Positions 36,201-44,322 are shown, counted from the first letter of the stretch. The stretch: 64,000 nucleotides of DNA from Clostridia bacterium (GCA_017461365.1 JAFTYG010000006.1:62001-126000); one strand, 5' to 3'. The notes: a model not told the origin generated them from the sequence alone. Numbers and translations are program-made.

Positions 36201-36229
36201 TTGACATTTCTATTATCGGTTGTTATAAT
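36201..36229 (+). promoter_or_regulatory. Promoter of the XRE-kinase/murQ operon
   Basis: TTGACA (36201-36206), 17 bases, TATAAT (36224-36229), a consensus promoter 32 bases before ATG 36262. Confidence 0.82.
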
Positions 36230-36261
36230 AAAATTACAATTTGATTTACGGAGGAACAAAT

Positions 36262-37404
36262 ATGCTTGATATAAATAATCTCGGCAATCGCATCAAGGAG
36301 TTAAGAAAGCAACGGGGGCTGACGCAAAACGCCTTTGCCGAGGAGCTTCACGTGAGCTTTCAGGCGGTGTCAAATTGGGAGCGAGGGATAGCTCCGCCCG
36401 AGCTTGAAAATCTAATAAAAATCGCCGCATATTTTGGCGTATTGGTAGACGATCTTCTGCGTTCTCAACGCGACGATCTGTTTTTGGGAATCGACGGTGG
36501 CGGTACAAAAACCGAATTTTTGCTTGTGACCGCTGAAGGATACGTGCAAAGACGACTTGTAAAAAGCGGATGTAATCCAAATGATGTCGGATACTCAAAA
36601 ATGACCTCCTTGATTTTGGATGGAATTGGAGATATTCTGAGGGAGTTTCAATCGGTAAAATCGGTTTTTTGCGGTATTGCAGGTATCTCCACGGGCGATT
36701 ACGCGAAACGCTTGTATGACGAATTGAAAAAGCGTTATCCCCATATTAAAATACAAATAAAAAATGATTCCTTTAATCTTTTTGCTCTCGATGAGAGAGC
36801 CGACATGGCGGTCATCAGCGGCACGGGCTCGGTGGTGTTTATCAAAGACGGAGATGCGTACAAAAGGCTTGGCGGTTGGGGGTATCTTCTCGATGATGCG
36901 GGAAGCGCCTATGACATCGGAAGAGATGCGCTCCGAGCGGCGCTCCGAGAGGAGGACATGAAAGAGGAGCCCTCTCTTATGAGCCGCCTACTCCGAAAGA
37001 AGCTGAATACCTCTACCGTGTGGGAGCATGTCAACACGGTCTACAATGAGGGTAAGCCCTATATCGCATGTCTTGCTTCGGTGGTTTTTGACGCATATCA
37101 AAAGGGAGATAAAAAAGCCGTTGAAATAATTGATAAAAACGCAAAAGCTTTGGCGGAGCTTTTGAACTCGGGGGTAAAGCTCTACGGCGCGAGCTCGGTT
37201 GCCATCGCAAGCGGAGGACTTTTTGAGCATTATGCCGACATTATGACCAACCGCATCGGACGGTACAGCGACGTAAAGCTTATTATAAGCGAACTTCCTC
37301 CCATCTACGGAGCCTGCGTAAACGCCCACTCCATGTCAAAGTGCGAATGCAGTGCCGAGTTTTACGAAAATTTCAAAAAAACATACGGAGGGATGAAACA
37401 ATGA
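36262..37404 (+). CDS. XRE helix-turn-helix fused to BadF/BadG-type N-acetylglucosamine kinase
   Basis: 380 residues from ATG 36262 (GGAGG seven bases upstream). Residues ~6-62 are a Cro/C1 helix-turn-helix (IKELRKQRGLTQNAFAEEL, SFQAVSNWERG). Residues ~74-380 are an ASKHA kinase of the BadF/BadG/NagK group: GIDGGGTKTE (76-85, phosphate loop), VISGTGSVVF (phosphate 2) and IASGGLFEHYADI (adenosine). The fusion resembles ROK repressor-kinases in design but with unrelated domains, so it could sense an amino sugar and regulate its own operon. It is coupled to murQ by ATGA overlap. Confidence 0.82.
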   Translation: MLDINNLGNRIKELRKQRGLTQNAFAEELHVSFQAVSNWERGIAPPELENLIKIAAYFGVLVDDLLRSQRDDLFLGIDGGGTKTEFLLVTAEGYVQRRLVKSGCNPNDVGYSKMTSLILDGIGDILREFQSVKSVFCGIAGISTGDYAKRLYDELKKRYPHIKIQIKNDSFNLFALDERADMAVISGTGSVVFIKDGDAYKRLGGWGYLLDDAGSAYDIGRDALRAALREEDMKEEPSLMSRLLRKKLNTSTVWEHVNTVYNEGKPYIACLASVVFDAYQKGDKKAVEIIDKNAKALAELLNSGVKLYGASSVAIASGGLFEHYADIMTNRIGRYSDVKLIISELPPIYGACVNAHSMSKCECSAEFYENFKKTYGGMKQ

Positions 37405-38222
37405 ATATACCAAAAACAGAAACGAGAAATCCCGCAAGCATGAACATGGACAAAATGAGCTCCGAAGAAATGGCAAGGCTCGTGATCACGGCAAACTATG
37501 AAGCGGTAAAGGCGGTTGAAAATGCTTCGGTATCTATCGCTAAGGCCGTAGATGCTATCGCGGTTGCCTTTGAGAATGGCGGTCGACTTTTCTATATCGG
37601 CGCGGGAACGTCGGGCAGACTCGGTGTTCTTGATGCCGCTGAGTGTCCCCCAACGTTCGGCGTTCCATATGATCAGGTACAAGGCATTATAGCAGGCGGC
37701 AACGAAAGAATGTTCCGCGCAGGTGAGAACGAAGAAGACAACTATGAAAAGGGCTGTGAAGCAATCGCCGAGCACGGCGTTACGTCAAATGACGTTGTGG
37801 TGGGAATATCCGCAGCGGGCAATGCGGCGTACGTAGTAGGCGCGCTTGAAGCCGCAAAAGCACTCGGGGCTGTAACCGTAGGAATAAGCTGTAATCCCGA
37901 TACCAAAATATTGAACGCGTCAGATATTCAAATATTGACAGACACAGGAGCTGAGGTGCTGACAGGCTCAACACGGCTCAAAGCGGGAACTGCTCAAAAA
38001 ATAGTTCTTAATACCCTTACCACCTGCGCCATGGCAAAAACGGGAAAGGTCTATGAAAATATGATGATAAATCTTTCTCCCTCAAACGAAAAGCTTAAAA
38101 AGCGTGTTGTTCGTATAGTTACCGAAATTCTTTCCTGCGATGAAGCAGAAGCGCTAACGAGACTTGAGGCAAACGAATGGAATATCAGAAAAGCGGTCAC
38201 AGCAGATAAGGAGAAAATATAA
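37401..38222 (+). CDS. murQ: N-acetylmuramic acid 6-phosphate etherase
   Basis: 273 residues from ATG 37401 (GGAGGG upstream; it overlaps the kinase stop). MurQ splits MurNAc-6-phosphate into GlcNAc-6-phosphate and D-lactate in peptidoglycan recycling. The SIS-domain blocks are intact: FYIGAGTSGRLGVLDAAECPPTFG, AGGNERMFRAGENEEDN with the catalytic Glu region, VVVGISAAGNAAYV, and TGSTRLKAGTAQKIVLN. Slightly short (usual ~300) because the C-terminal tail is reduced. It complements nagB at 24 kb and the kinase upstream. Confidence 0.93.
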   Translation: MNIPKTETRNPASMNMDKMSSEEMARLVITANYEAVKAVENASVSIAKAVDAIAVAFENGGRLFYIGAGTSGRLGVLDAAECPPTFGVPYDQVQGIIAGGNERMFRAGENEEDNYEKGCEAIAEHGVTSNDVVVGISAAGNAAYVVGALEAAKALGAVTVGISCNPDTKILNASDIQILTDTGAEVLTGSTRLKAGTAQKIVLNTLTTCAMAKTGKVYENMMINLSPSNEKLKKRVVRIVTEILSCDEAEALTRLEANEWNIRKAVTADKEKI

Positions 38223-40018
38223 TGCTTAAAAGTAAAATCGAAATAAAAAACGGTAATCCCTGCTTATACGTTGACAGTCAACCTACGACCGCTATGGCAT
38301 ATACGACGTATTTTCCCGAAAGAAACTGTTATCAGGATTTTATAGACTCCGGATACCGAATTTTCTTTATGAACGTATCCTTTACAACCCTGCCTATTAA
38401 CCCCGATACAGAATTTTCCCCCTTTCACGTGGGAGTTTTTGAAGATCCAAAAAATCCTGACTATTCGGAATTTGAGGAGTATATTCACGGGATCCTGCGC
38501 GCCTGTCCCGATGCGATCATCTTTCCGAGAATCAACGTCAGTATGCCGAAATGGTGGATCGACACACATCCCGATGACGTATATCTCACAGATAAGGGCG
38601 CGTTTCGCGAGGCAATGTTCTCCGAAGCATTCCGAAGTGACGGCGCGAAAATGCTCATCGAGCTTGTCCGACATATCAAAAACTCGGATTATGCGTACCG
38701 TGTAGGCGGCTGGATGCTTTGCGGTGGCGCAACGCAAGAATGGATATACCGCAATTATACCGGAGATCTCGGTAGTGCCGCGCAAGAGCCGTACAAACGC
38801 TGGATAAAGGAGAACTACGGTATTGATAACGCTGTCTTACCGAGCAGAGAGGACTATAACTATATCGGAAAAGTTTGGCAGGAATCTGAAAACGCGAAAA
38901 GATATTCGACATTCTGCAATCTTGAGATGGCAAAGTCGCTCGATATTTTTGCTGAGGTAATAAAAAAGGAAACGAACTTTGAGCAAGTTGTCGGTGCATT
39001 TTACGGCTACACCTTTGAAGCCAAAACCGCTTTGTTTGGCTTATACGCGTTAAGAACTCTCGTAGATTCGCCTAATTTGGATTTCTTTTCTTCTCCCAAT
39101 GCATATACAAATGCCAGAGCTTTTGGCATGGACTGGGCGGATATGATGCCTGTGGATTCATTGAAGGAACACGGAAAGCTTTGCTTTATTGAATGCGATA
39201 TTCGAACCTATCTTACCAAAAGCATTCAAGAAGCACGCCCCGGTGAATATCCCGACGGTATCTACCGTACGAAAAACGGTATATCGGTCTGGGCGGGCCC
39301 ACCCACGGCAGAGCTTTCCCGAGCGGCTTTGCGTAAATCCTTTGCCCACCAGATAACGAAAGCATCTGCAATATGGTGGTTCGATATGTGGGGCGGTTGG
39401 TATGACGATCCGCTTCTTATGAAAGAACTTAGCGAAATGAAAAAGATATACGATAATGATCTTTTCTCAAACAGATCCAAGGTTCTTTCTCCCGACGTGG
39501 TATTTTTCGCAGATGAACAAAGCTATGCAAATATGCTGACAGGCTCTCCGCACATAGGCTCTATCAAGGTCACCCGCACAGCTATGGGAAAGACGGGAGT
39601 TCCTTACGATTCCTGTATGGTTGAAGACGCGGAGCGTATTTTACAAAACTACAAAGCAGCCGTTTTTCCATTTTCTCTGCCGTCCGAAGCGGGCAAACAC
39701 GCCATGGAGCTTTGCGAGAAAATGGGAATTCCTTATTTGAGTACAACGAAAGACCATTACGAGCTTACCGTCGACGAAATACGCGAATTTTACAAAGCAA
39801 ACGAAATACACTTCTATACTGATGAAAAAGATGTTGTCTACGTGGGCAACGGCTACATCGGTCTTCATTCCGCAGTTGGCGAAACGAAGCGCTTGCATTT
39901 GCCGCGCACCTGTACCGTCTCACCGATATTCGGCGCGGAGTTTCCCACACAAACCACCGACTGCATTGAATTTGAACTGAAGGAAAACGCAACTGCACTT
40001 TTCTCTGTTTCTCAATAA
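38222..40018 (+). CDS. GH42-like (clan GH-A) glycoside hydrolase candidate
   Basis: 598 residues; its ATG overlaps the murQ stop (TAATG). No signal peptide. Residues ~25-400 look like a clan GH-A barrel: [48 protein letters not shown] (possible acid/base Glu), [12 protein letters not shown] (possible nucleophile Glu), [18 protein letters not shown]. Residues ~420-530 ([27 protein letters not shown]) resemble the beta-galactosidase trimerisation domain. By context it could release a sugar from an imported muropeptide- or GlcNAc-containing glycan (inference). The family assignment is tentative. Confidence 0.62.
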   Translation: MLKSKIEIKNGNPCLYVDSQPTTAMAYTTYFPERNCYQDFIDSGYRIFFMNVSFTTLPINPDTEFSPFHVGVFEDPKNPDYSEFEEYIHGILRACPDAIIFPRINVSMPKWWIDTHPDDVYLTDKGAFREAMFSEAFRSDGAKMLIELVRHIKNSDYAYRVGGWMLCGGATQEWIYRNYTGDLGSAAQEPYKRWIKENYGIDNAVLPSREDYNYIGKVWQESENAKRYSTFCNLEMAKSLDIFAEVIKKETNFEQVVGAFYGYTFEAKTALFGLYALRTLVDSPNLDFFSSPNAYTNARAFGMDWADMMPVDSLKEHGKLCFIECDIRTYLTKSIQEARPGEYPDGIYRTKNGISVWAGPPTAELSRAALRKSFAHQITKASAIWWFDMWGGWYDDPLLMKELSEMKKIYDNDLFSNRSKVLSPDVVFFADEQSYANMLTGSPHIGSIKVTRTAMGKTGVPYDSCMVEDAERILQNYKAAVFPFSLPSEAGKHAMELCEKMGIPYLSTTKDHYELTVDEIREFYKANEIHFYTDEKDVVYVGNGYIGLHSAVGETKRLHLPRTCTVSPIFGAEFPTQTTDCIEFELKENATALFSVSQ

Positions 40019-40022
40019 TTTT

Positions 40023-40050
40023 TTATTGTCCTTTATTGATCACACTCGTG
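40023..40050 (+). repeat. GTTGTCC...CACACT motif at the second spoIVB fragment boundary
   Basis: TTATTGTCCTTTATTGAT then CACACTCGTG, again immediately before a spoIVB-like fragment, as at 33044. Confidence 0.6.
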
Positions 40051-40164
40051 ACAGACATCCCAATAATCCAAAACGGTAAGCTCATCGGCATCGTCACTCA
40101 CGTCCTCATAAACGATCCCACCACAGGATATATGCTCGCGCAAATGGGAGATTTGGCGTCATAA
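40049..40164 (+). pseudogene. spoIVB 3'-end fragment with internal deletion
   Basis: Encodes [23 protein letters not shown], then jumps to [10 protein letters not shown] and stop. The codons for GIFIEN (about 18 bases) are missing relative to intact spoIVB, and the catalytic Ser region has become TDIP. More diverged than the copy at 33070. The palindromic repeat that follows the other two copies is absent. It occupies much of the 311-base stretch between the genes at 38222 and 40330; the rest holds the hairpin and motif copies listed here. Confidence 0.8.
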
Positions 40165-40183
40165 GGCAAAAATCTATAAAAAA

Positions 40184-40232
40184 GTTGTCCCTTACTGAAC
40201 ATACACTACAAGTGTGTTCGATAAGGGACAAC
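40184..40232. repeat. Long imperfect inverted repeat built from two GTTGTCC motifs
   Basis: GTTGTCCCTTA (40184-40194) pairs with TAAGGGACAAC (40222-40232); inside, GAACA(t)ACACT pairs with AGTGTGTTC. Each arm is a copy of the motif at 33044 and 40023, in opposite directions. It could be a terminator or the remnant end of a mobile element. Confidence 0.7.
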
Positions 40233-40270
40233 CGTCTTTTGTCCAGATTTTATTTGCTTTTTGGAGTAAA

Positions 40271-40300
40271 GTGTTGTCCCTATTATACCACACTACTCTT
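40271..40300 (+). repeat. Further GTTGTCC...CACACT motif copy
   Basis: GTGTTGTCCCTATTATAC followed by CACACTACTC, 38 bases beyond the inverted repeat and 30 bases from the stop of the minus-strand membrane protein gene. Confidence 0.5.
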
Positions 40301-40329
40301 CCTTGGACAATGCCGTTTATTGTGAAAAG

Positions 40330-40896
40330 TCAGTGCTTACCGTTTAGGGACTTTTTGTACTCTCGGTATTTTACACAAAGAGAAGTCATACCCATTGAAG
40401 CACAAATTAAACAAAATCCTACAAGAATAAAGCCAAAGAAACTTTTTTCGAGTTGCGTTCTGCTTTTTGCATCATCAAACGAAAGGATTACCTCGTCTTC
40501 CGAGGTCATTTCCCAAATGTATTCAGAGTTTGGATGCAAAAGCAAATCTAATTTTTCACCTCGTTCAAGCTCCTCAAGTTTTTCATCCATTTCAACGTGG
40601 TATGCATCAAAATAAAGAGCGTTTCGATCAATGAAATTTATTTGCACCTCACTAACAGCACCACTTTTGGGGCTATATGAATACTCGTATGAATCAAACA
40701 CTCCTGTTGCCACAATAGCATCTTCACGATCAATTATTTGACCGAGATATAAGCAATCATACGCGAAAACACCACCTAAAACAGTACCAAAAAGAATAAA
40801 TACAATGCACATCCATATTGGTATGTCGGAAAAAGATCTTTTTGCTTTTTTAATATGTTGTCTAATTCGCTCTTTTTTACTTTTTCTTACTGACAT
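40330..40896 (-). CDS. Two-helix membrane protein downstream of the Phd-Doc pair
   Basis: 188 residues from ATG 40896 (GAGG six bases upstream; an ATG at 40908 is inside the toxin gene). Basic N-terminus, membrane helix at ~28-48 (IWMCIVFILFGTVLGGVFA), an extracytoplasmic middle of ~100 residues with many acidic residues, and a second helix at ~153-173 (FFGFILVGFCLICASMGM). This layout resembles DUF3592-type membrane proteins (inference). It begins one base after the toxin stop, so it is co-transcribed with the toxin-antitoxin genes. Confidence 0.65.
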   Translation of the reverse strand: MSVRKSKKERIRQHIKKAKRSFSDIPIWMCIVFILFGTVLGGVFAYDCLYLGQIIDREDAIVATGVFDSYEYSYSPKSGAVSEVQINFIDRNALYFDAYHVEMDEKLEELERGEKLDLLLHPNSEYIWEMTSEDEVILSFDDAKSRTQLEKSFFGFILVGFCLICASMGMTSLCVKYREYKKSLNGKH

Positions 40897-40897
40897 C

Positions 40898-41275
40898 TTA
40901 TGCCTCATTCTCCAAGATCCAATCGAGCAGCTCCTCGTATTTCATCTCTCCTGCCGCGACGGCAAGACCGACGCGGGCGACTTCGGCGTTGGTGGGGCGG
41001 AGCTTTATGCCATTGGTTTCAAGGAAGGTCAAAAGAACGTACATTCCGATCCGCTTGTTTCCGTCCACGAAGGCGTGATTGGAAATTAACGCATAGCCGA
41101 GCCTTGCGCCCTTTTCCTGCTTTGTAGGATATAATTCCTTACCGTCAAAGGTAGCAAACGCCGATTCAAGCTCGCTGTTGAGCAAGGTAATATCCCGTAC
41201 GTTCGGATCTCCGCCTGTTTCCTCTGTAATAAGCTTGTGCAATAAAAGCACCTTTTCCTGACTGAATTTGATCAT
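40898..41275 (-). CDS. doc: Doc-family (Fic fold) toxin
   Basis: 125 residues, the Doc length. The catalytic Fic motif HAFVDGNKRIG (HxFxDGNKR type) is intact. Doc phosphorylates EF-Tu and stops translation; the adjacent Phd-type antitoxin blocks it. Further family features are SELESAFATFDGKELYP and the preceding GARLGYALISN helix. Start and antitoxin stop overlap (ATGA). Confidence 0.9.
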   Translation of the reverse strand: MIKFSQEKVLLLHKLITEETGGDPNVRDITLLNSELESAFATFDGKELYPTKQEKGARLGYALISNHAFVDGNKRIGMYVLLTFLETNGIKLRPTNAEVARVGLAVAAGEMKYEELLDWILENEA

Positions 41276-41514
41276 TTTGCAAGCTCCTCAAACGCGGGGC
41301 GGTAAAGCTTCAAAATACGCGCCGCAACAAAGTCAATCTTTTCATCGTCGGTCATTTCTATCGTGGTATCGTGCTCGATATCCACCAATTTATATTTGGG
41401 TTTGTTGTTCTTGAAAATATAAAGCTCGCCGTGCTTGTCGGTCATTCTCGCAACACGGGAAAAATTCTGATTTGCTTCGGAAATCGAAACGATCTGATTA
41501 GTATCTAATTTCAT
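41272..41514 (-). CDS. Phd/YefM-type antitoxin
   Basis: 80 residues from ATG 41514 with GGAGG upstream; an upstream ATG at 41553 lacks a site. N-terminal Phd fold (IVSISEANQNFSRVARMTDKHG, LYIFKNNKPKYKLVD) for DNA binding, then a short C-terminal segment that would wrap the toxin. It should autoregulate the operon. The upstream region is A/T-rich but I could not fix an operator. Confidence 0.85.
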   Translation of the reverse strand: MKLDTNQIVSISEANQNFSRVARMTDKHGELYIFKNNKPKYKLVDIEHDTTIEMTDDEKIDFVAARILKLYRPAFEELAK

Positions 41515-41655
41515 TTTTATACCTCCGATTGAGATTACAATATTATTATACACATATTTTAGGATATTGTCAACCTAAAATCAAAGATTTTTTGCAAACG
41601 ATTTGCAAAAAGCATTGTAGAATTTAGTTCAACAAGCTAAAACATCACAAATAAG

Positions 41656-41692
41656 AGGCAATATCATTCCGCACCGCGGTTTGATATTGCCT
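41656..41692. repeat. Palindromic repeat copy 4
   Basis: Arms AGGCAATATCA (41656-41666) and TGATATTGCCT (41682-41692), interior CCGCACCGCGG. It lies just past the stop of the lipoprotein gene at 41708 (-). Confidence 0.8.
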
Positions 41693-41707
41693 TTTCTAAT
41701 AAAAAAA

Positions 41708-42325
41708 TTATTTATTAGAATGTTCAGGATATGGTAACAACGACATATCAATATTATGTTTTTTTATAAACTCTACAGAATCTAAAGTATCAGCTTCAAA
41801 TTGAGCATTGATATTTTTCACTTGTGCTTTATCCAATTTTATCACTGTTTCATATTCTAATGAATATTTCAAAACAGCTTTTGCCATCATAGTGTTTATA
41901 TCGTCATCATCTTCATCTGTAGTACTGTCTATTGTGTCCAAAAAATACCAACTGTCTGTTTTGTAATCATATTGCCACGCCCAATAACTACTAACTGCTG
42001 CACCATAACTATTGGTACCAGTTATATATAATACTGCTTGCTGTCCAAAAATATCCTTTTCAGTATTATACCATGTTCTATAATATGCATCACGAAGAAT
42101 AAACGAAGATGGATCTTTTAGCATCTCACTAGACTTCGCACTTAAAACTGCTATTACATTTTCCGCTAAAATTTTGTTTTTTTCCGAATCTTCGGCCTTT
42201 TCATAGGCTTCTGCGTAATTACCCTTGGCCATCAACTTCTCGGGCGTTTGACATGAGGTCAAGATCATTACCAAGATAAGTAGGACAGAAACAATGCCAA
42301 GCATTGACTTTTTTTGTTTTTTCAT
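41708..42325 (-). CDS. Lipoprotein of unknown function
   Basis: 205 residues: signal peptide with lipobox LTSC at ~24, then GNYAEAYEKAEDSEKNKILAEN, a TPR-like helical hairpin, and a mixed domain with many Tyr and Asp residues (SYWAWQYDYKTDSWYF, STTDEDDDD). No family recognised. It is 12 bases downstream of the 42338 gene and much more A/T-rich than core genes, in keeping with acquired DNA. It ends at palindromic repeat copy 4. Confidence 0.65.
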   Translation of the reverse strand: MKKQKKSMLGIVSVLLILVMILTSCQTPEKLMAKGNYAEAYEKAEDSEKNKILAENVIAVLSAKSSEMLKDPSSFILRDAYYRTWYNTEKDIFGQQAVLYITGTNSYGAAVSSYWAWQYDYKTDSWYFLDTIDSTTDEDDDDINTMMAKAVLKYSLEYETVIKLDKAQVKNINAQFEADTLDSVEFIKKHNIDMSLLPYPEHSNK

Positions 42326-42337
42326 AATATTTCTCCT

Positions 42338-42697
42338 TTAATCATTTTGAAGTGTCAAGAAATTAAACATATAGTTGTGCAACCTACAAAAACATTCTTC
42401 TGTTGCATATTCTTCATATGTTGCTTTTCGGTTTATTGCGGTATCCAAAACACCCTTACAACGATGCGCCACACCAAACAGACACATAACACGCGCATCA
42501 ATCATTTGATAAAATGTGTTGAATGATTTTGAAATTTCGTCAATTGAATATCCCTTTCCTACACAAAAATTAAAACTATCGTACGCATCTTTTAATTTTT
42601 TCAAATATGCTACACTAGCATCGTTAAAATTACGGATGGGCTGTTTAGGAGCATTAGTCAACCAATTGTGTATCAAAGCATACTGAATGTCATTCAT
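42338..42697 (-). CDS. Hypothetical protein opposite a small XRE regulator
   Basis: 119 residues, probably all helical (DASVAYLKKLKDAYDSF, IDEISKSFNTFYQMIDARVMCLF), with five Cys and no signal peptide or membrane segment. I do not recognise it. GGAGG precedes ATG 42697. It is transcribed away from the helix-turn-helix gene at 42892 and its upstream region holds a long palindrome and a further CTCTATTT half-site (~42740), so it is probably regulated by that protein. Low G+C. Confidence 0.6.
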   Translation of the reverse strand: MNDIQYALIHNWLTNAPKQPIRNFNDASVAYLKKLKDAYDSFNFCVGKGYSIDEISKSFNTFYQMIDARVMCLFGVAHRCKGVLDTAINRKATYEEYATEECFCRLHNYMFNFLTLQND

Positions 42698-42795
42698 GCA
42701 AAACCTCCTTAATATGATGATTAGTTGAAATATACCTACTCTATTTTATACAATATATTTTAACTCATTTCTACCCCTTTTCCAAACTTATCTTA

Positions 42796-42869
42796 TTGTC
42801 TATAAATAGAGCATATATATTATACTCTATTTATAGACAATTGTCAATAGTTTGAGTATATTTTATAAT
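42796..42869. promoter_or_regulatory. Perfect 16-bp-arm palindrome with adjoining promoter
   Basis: TTGTCTATAAATAGAG (42796-42811) and CTCTATTTATAGACAA (42825-42840), perfect arms around a 13-base A/T spacer. Directly next, TTGTCA (42841-42846), 17 bases and TATAAT (42864-42869) form the promoter of the XRE gene. The position between divergent genes suggests an operator for the XRE protein. A transcription-level hairpin is possible but there is no T tract. Confidence 0.75.
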
Positions 42870-42891
42870 AATACCATAAGGAGGGAATATT

Positions 42892-43095
42892 ATGATTTCT
42901 TATGCTCCATTTTACACAACGCTTAAACGAAAAGGTATTTCAACATATAAACTAATAAACTCTTACGGAATAAGTAGAAGCTTATTAGATAGGTTAAAAC
43001 ACAATAAACCTATTAGCACGGTAACTCTAAATGATTTGTGCACGATTCTTAATTGCAGAGTTGAAGATATTTTAGTTTATATTGAAGATAATTGA
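42892..43095 (+). CDS. Small XRE-family regulator
   Basis: 67 residues, a single Cro/C1-type helix-turn-helix of the short clostridial kind: ISTYKLINSYGISRSLLDRLKHN as recognition region, TVTLNDLCTILNCRVEDILVYI as the C-terminal helices. AAGGAGGG precedes the ATG. It faces the 42338/41708 gene pair across the palindrome and is likely a repressor of both directions. It ends at palindromic repeat copy 5. Confidence 0.85.
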   Translation: MISYAPFYTTLKRKGISTYKLINSYGISRSLLDRLKHNKPISTVTLNDLCTILNCRVEDILVYIEDN

Positions 43096-43101
43096 AGAAA
43101 A

Positions 43102-43138
43102 AGGCAATATCATTCCGCACCGCGGTCTGATATTGCCT
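43102..43138. repeat. Palindromic repeat copy 5
   Basis: Arms AGGCAATATCA (43102-43112) and TGATATTGCCT (43128-43138), interior CCGCACCGCGG as in copy 4. Terminator position after the XRE gene; the last copy, marking the end of the island. Confidence 0.8.
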
Positions 43139-43177
43139 TTTTGCCCCTTTTGTTTATCGTGACACAATAAATTTTAC

Positions 43178-43206
43178 TTGACAAATAATAAATTATATGC
43201 TATCAT
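43178..43206 (+). promoter_or_regulatory. Promoter of the FAD reductase gene
   Basis: TTGACA (43178-43183), 17 bases, TATCAT (43201-43206), then GGAGG at 43225. Confidence 0.73.
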
Positions 43207-43233
43207 AACGTTACAACAACATATGGAGGTAGT

Positions 43234-44322
43234 ATGATGTCGGATATTGAAAGCTACGATATAATAGTCATAGGCGCGGGGCCTGCGGGGGCAAATTTTG
43301 CAAGGCTCGTCGACTCTCGGTGCTATCGCGTACTGCTCGTCGACGGCTCGTCGGGGCACGAAAAGGTTTGCGGAGGTCTGCTTTCGCCCGACGCGCAGGA
43401 CGTTCTGGCAAGATATAATATTTCGGTTCCCAAGGACGTCCTTGCCGATCCACAGCTCTTTTCGGTCAAAACGGTCGACCTGTGCGACGGATACACAAGA
43501 TATTACCGCCGCAGTTATATGAACGTAAACAGACGGAAATTCGATGAGCTTATACTGTCCTTAGTGCCAAACAGCGTCAGGCGCGTGTCGGGGCGATGCG
43601 TTTCAGTAAGTCGGGAGGGAAAGGACTTTTCGTTGGAGATCGCCGTCAGCGGAACAAACGAAACGCAGGCGTACAGATGCAAATATCTTGTCGGCGCTGA
43701 CGGAGCGTCGTCAATCGTTCGCAGATCGCTTTTTCAAAATAAGAAGATATACAGATATACCGCAATACAACAGCAGTTCGAGGCATCCGAGTCAGAGCCT
43801 TTTTATTCCTGTATCTTCGATAACGACACAAGCAGCGGATGCTCATGGATATTTTTCAAGGACGGCAGGCTGATATTCGGCGGCGCTTTTGAAGCTTACG
43901 GAAGCCGCAAGGCCTTTGAGGAGCAGAAACGAAAGCTCATAGACCTCGGCGTCGTGCAAAAGGAAGCGTTCGATTTTCCCGTCGCACTTGACGCATGTCA
44001 GGTGTTGCGCCCGAAACTTTCGGGTGGGGTAGCTTTGAGTAAGGATAACGCATTTCTTCTCGGAGAGGCGGCGGGGTTTATCTCTCCGAGCTCATTTGAA
44101 GGAATAAGCTACGCTCTGCTGAGCGCGGAGGCGTTGGCGGATGCCTTTAACCGAGAAAAGGGGAAGGGAGCTTCTATCGAGAGGGCATATAAAAGAGCTA
44201 CCCTCGCACTTCGTGCAAAGATAGCCTTGAAATGTGTAAAACGTCCGTTTATGTATGACAGTACTCTCCGCCGTGCGGTAATGAAAAGCGGACTTATGAC
44301 GATCAAAATGCGGGAGAGATAA
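43234..44322 (+). CDS. Geranylgeranyl-reductase-type FAD-dependent oxidoreductase
   Basis: 362 residues (a second ATG at 43237 is better spaced from GGAGG). FAD-binding GAGPAG (14-19), then EKVCGGLLSP with Cys46, the CGG element of the geranylgeranyl reductase/FixC group, LVGADGASSIVR at ~150, and the late LLGEAAGFISPSSFEGISYAL. Relatives hydrogenate isoprenoid double bonds or feed electrons to quinones; the substrate here is unknown. It stands alone with its own promoter, convergent with the AraC gene at 44338. Confidence 0.8.
   Translation: MMSDIESYDIIVIGAGPAGANFARLVDSRCYRVLLVDGSSGHEKVCGGLLSPDAQDVLARYNISVPKDVLADPQLFSVKTVDLCDGYTRYYRRSYMNVNRRKFDELILSLVPNSVRRVSGRCVSVSREGKDFSLEIAVSGTNETQAYRCKYLVGADGASSIVRRSLFQNKKIYRYTAIQQQFEASESEPFYSCIFDNDTSSGCSWIFFKDGRLIFGGAFEAYGSRKAFEEQKRKLIDLGVVQKEAFDFPVALDACQVLRPKLSGGVALSKDNAFLLGEAAGFISPSSFEGISYALLSAEALADAFNREKGKGASIERAYKRATLALRAKIALKCVKRPFMYDSTLRRAVMKSGLMTIKMRER

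Noticed and set aside
26130..43138. The five palindromic repeats as a CRISPR array
   Set aside because: Spaced by kilobases with genes between and variable interiors; no regular spacers or cas genes.
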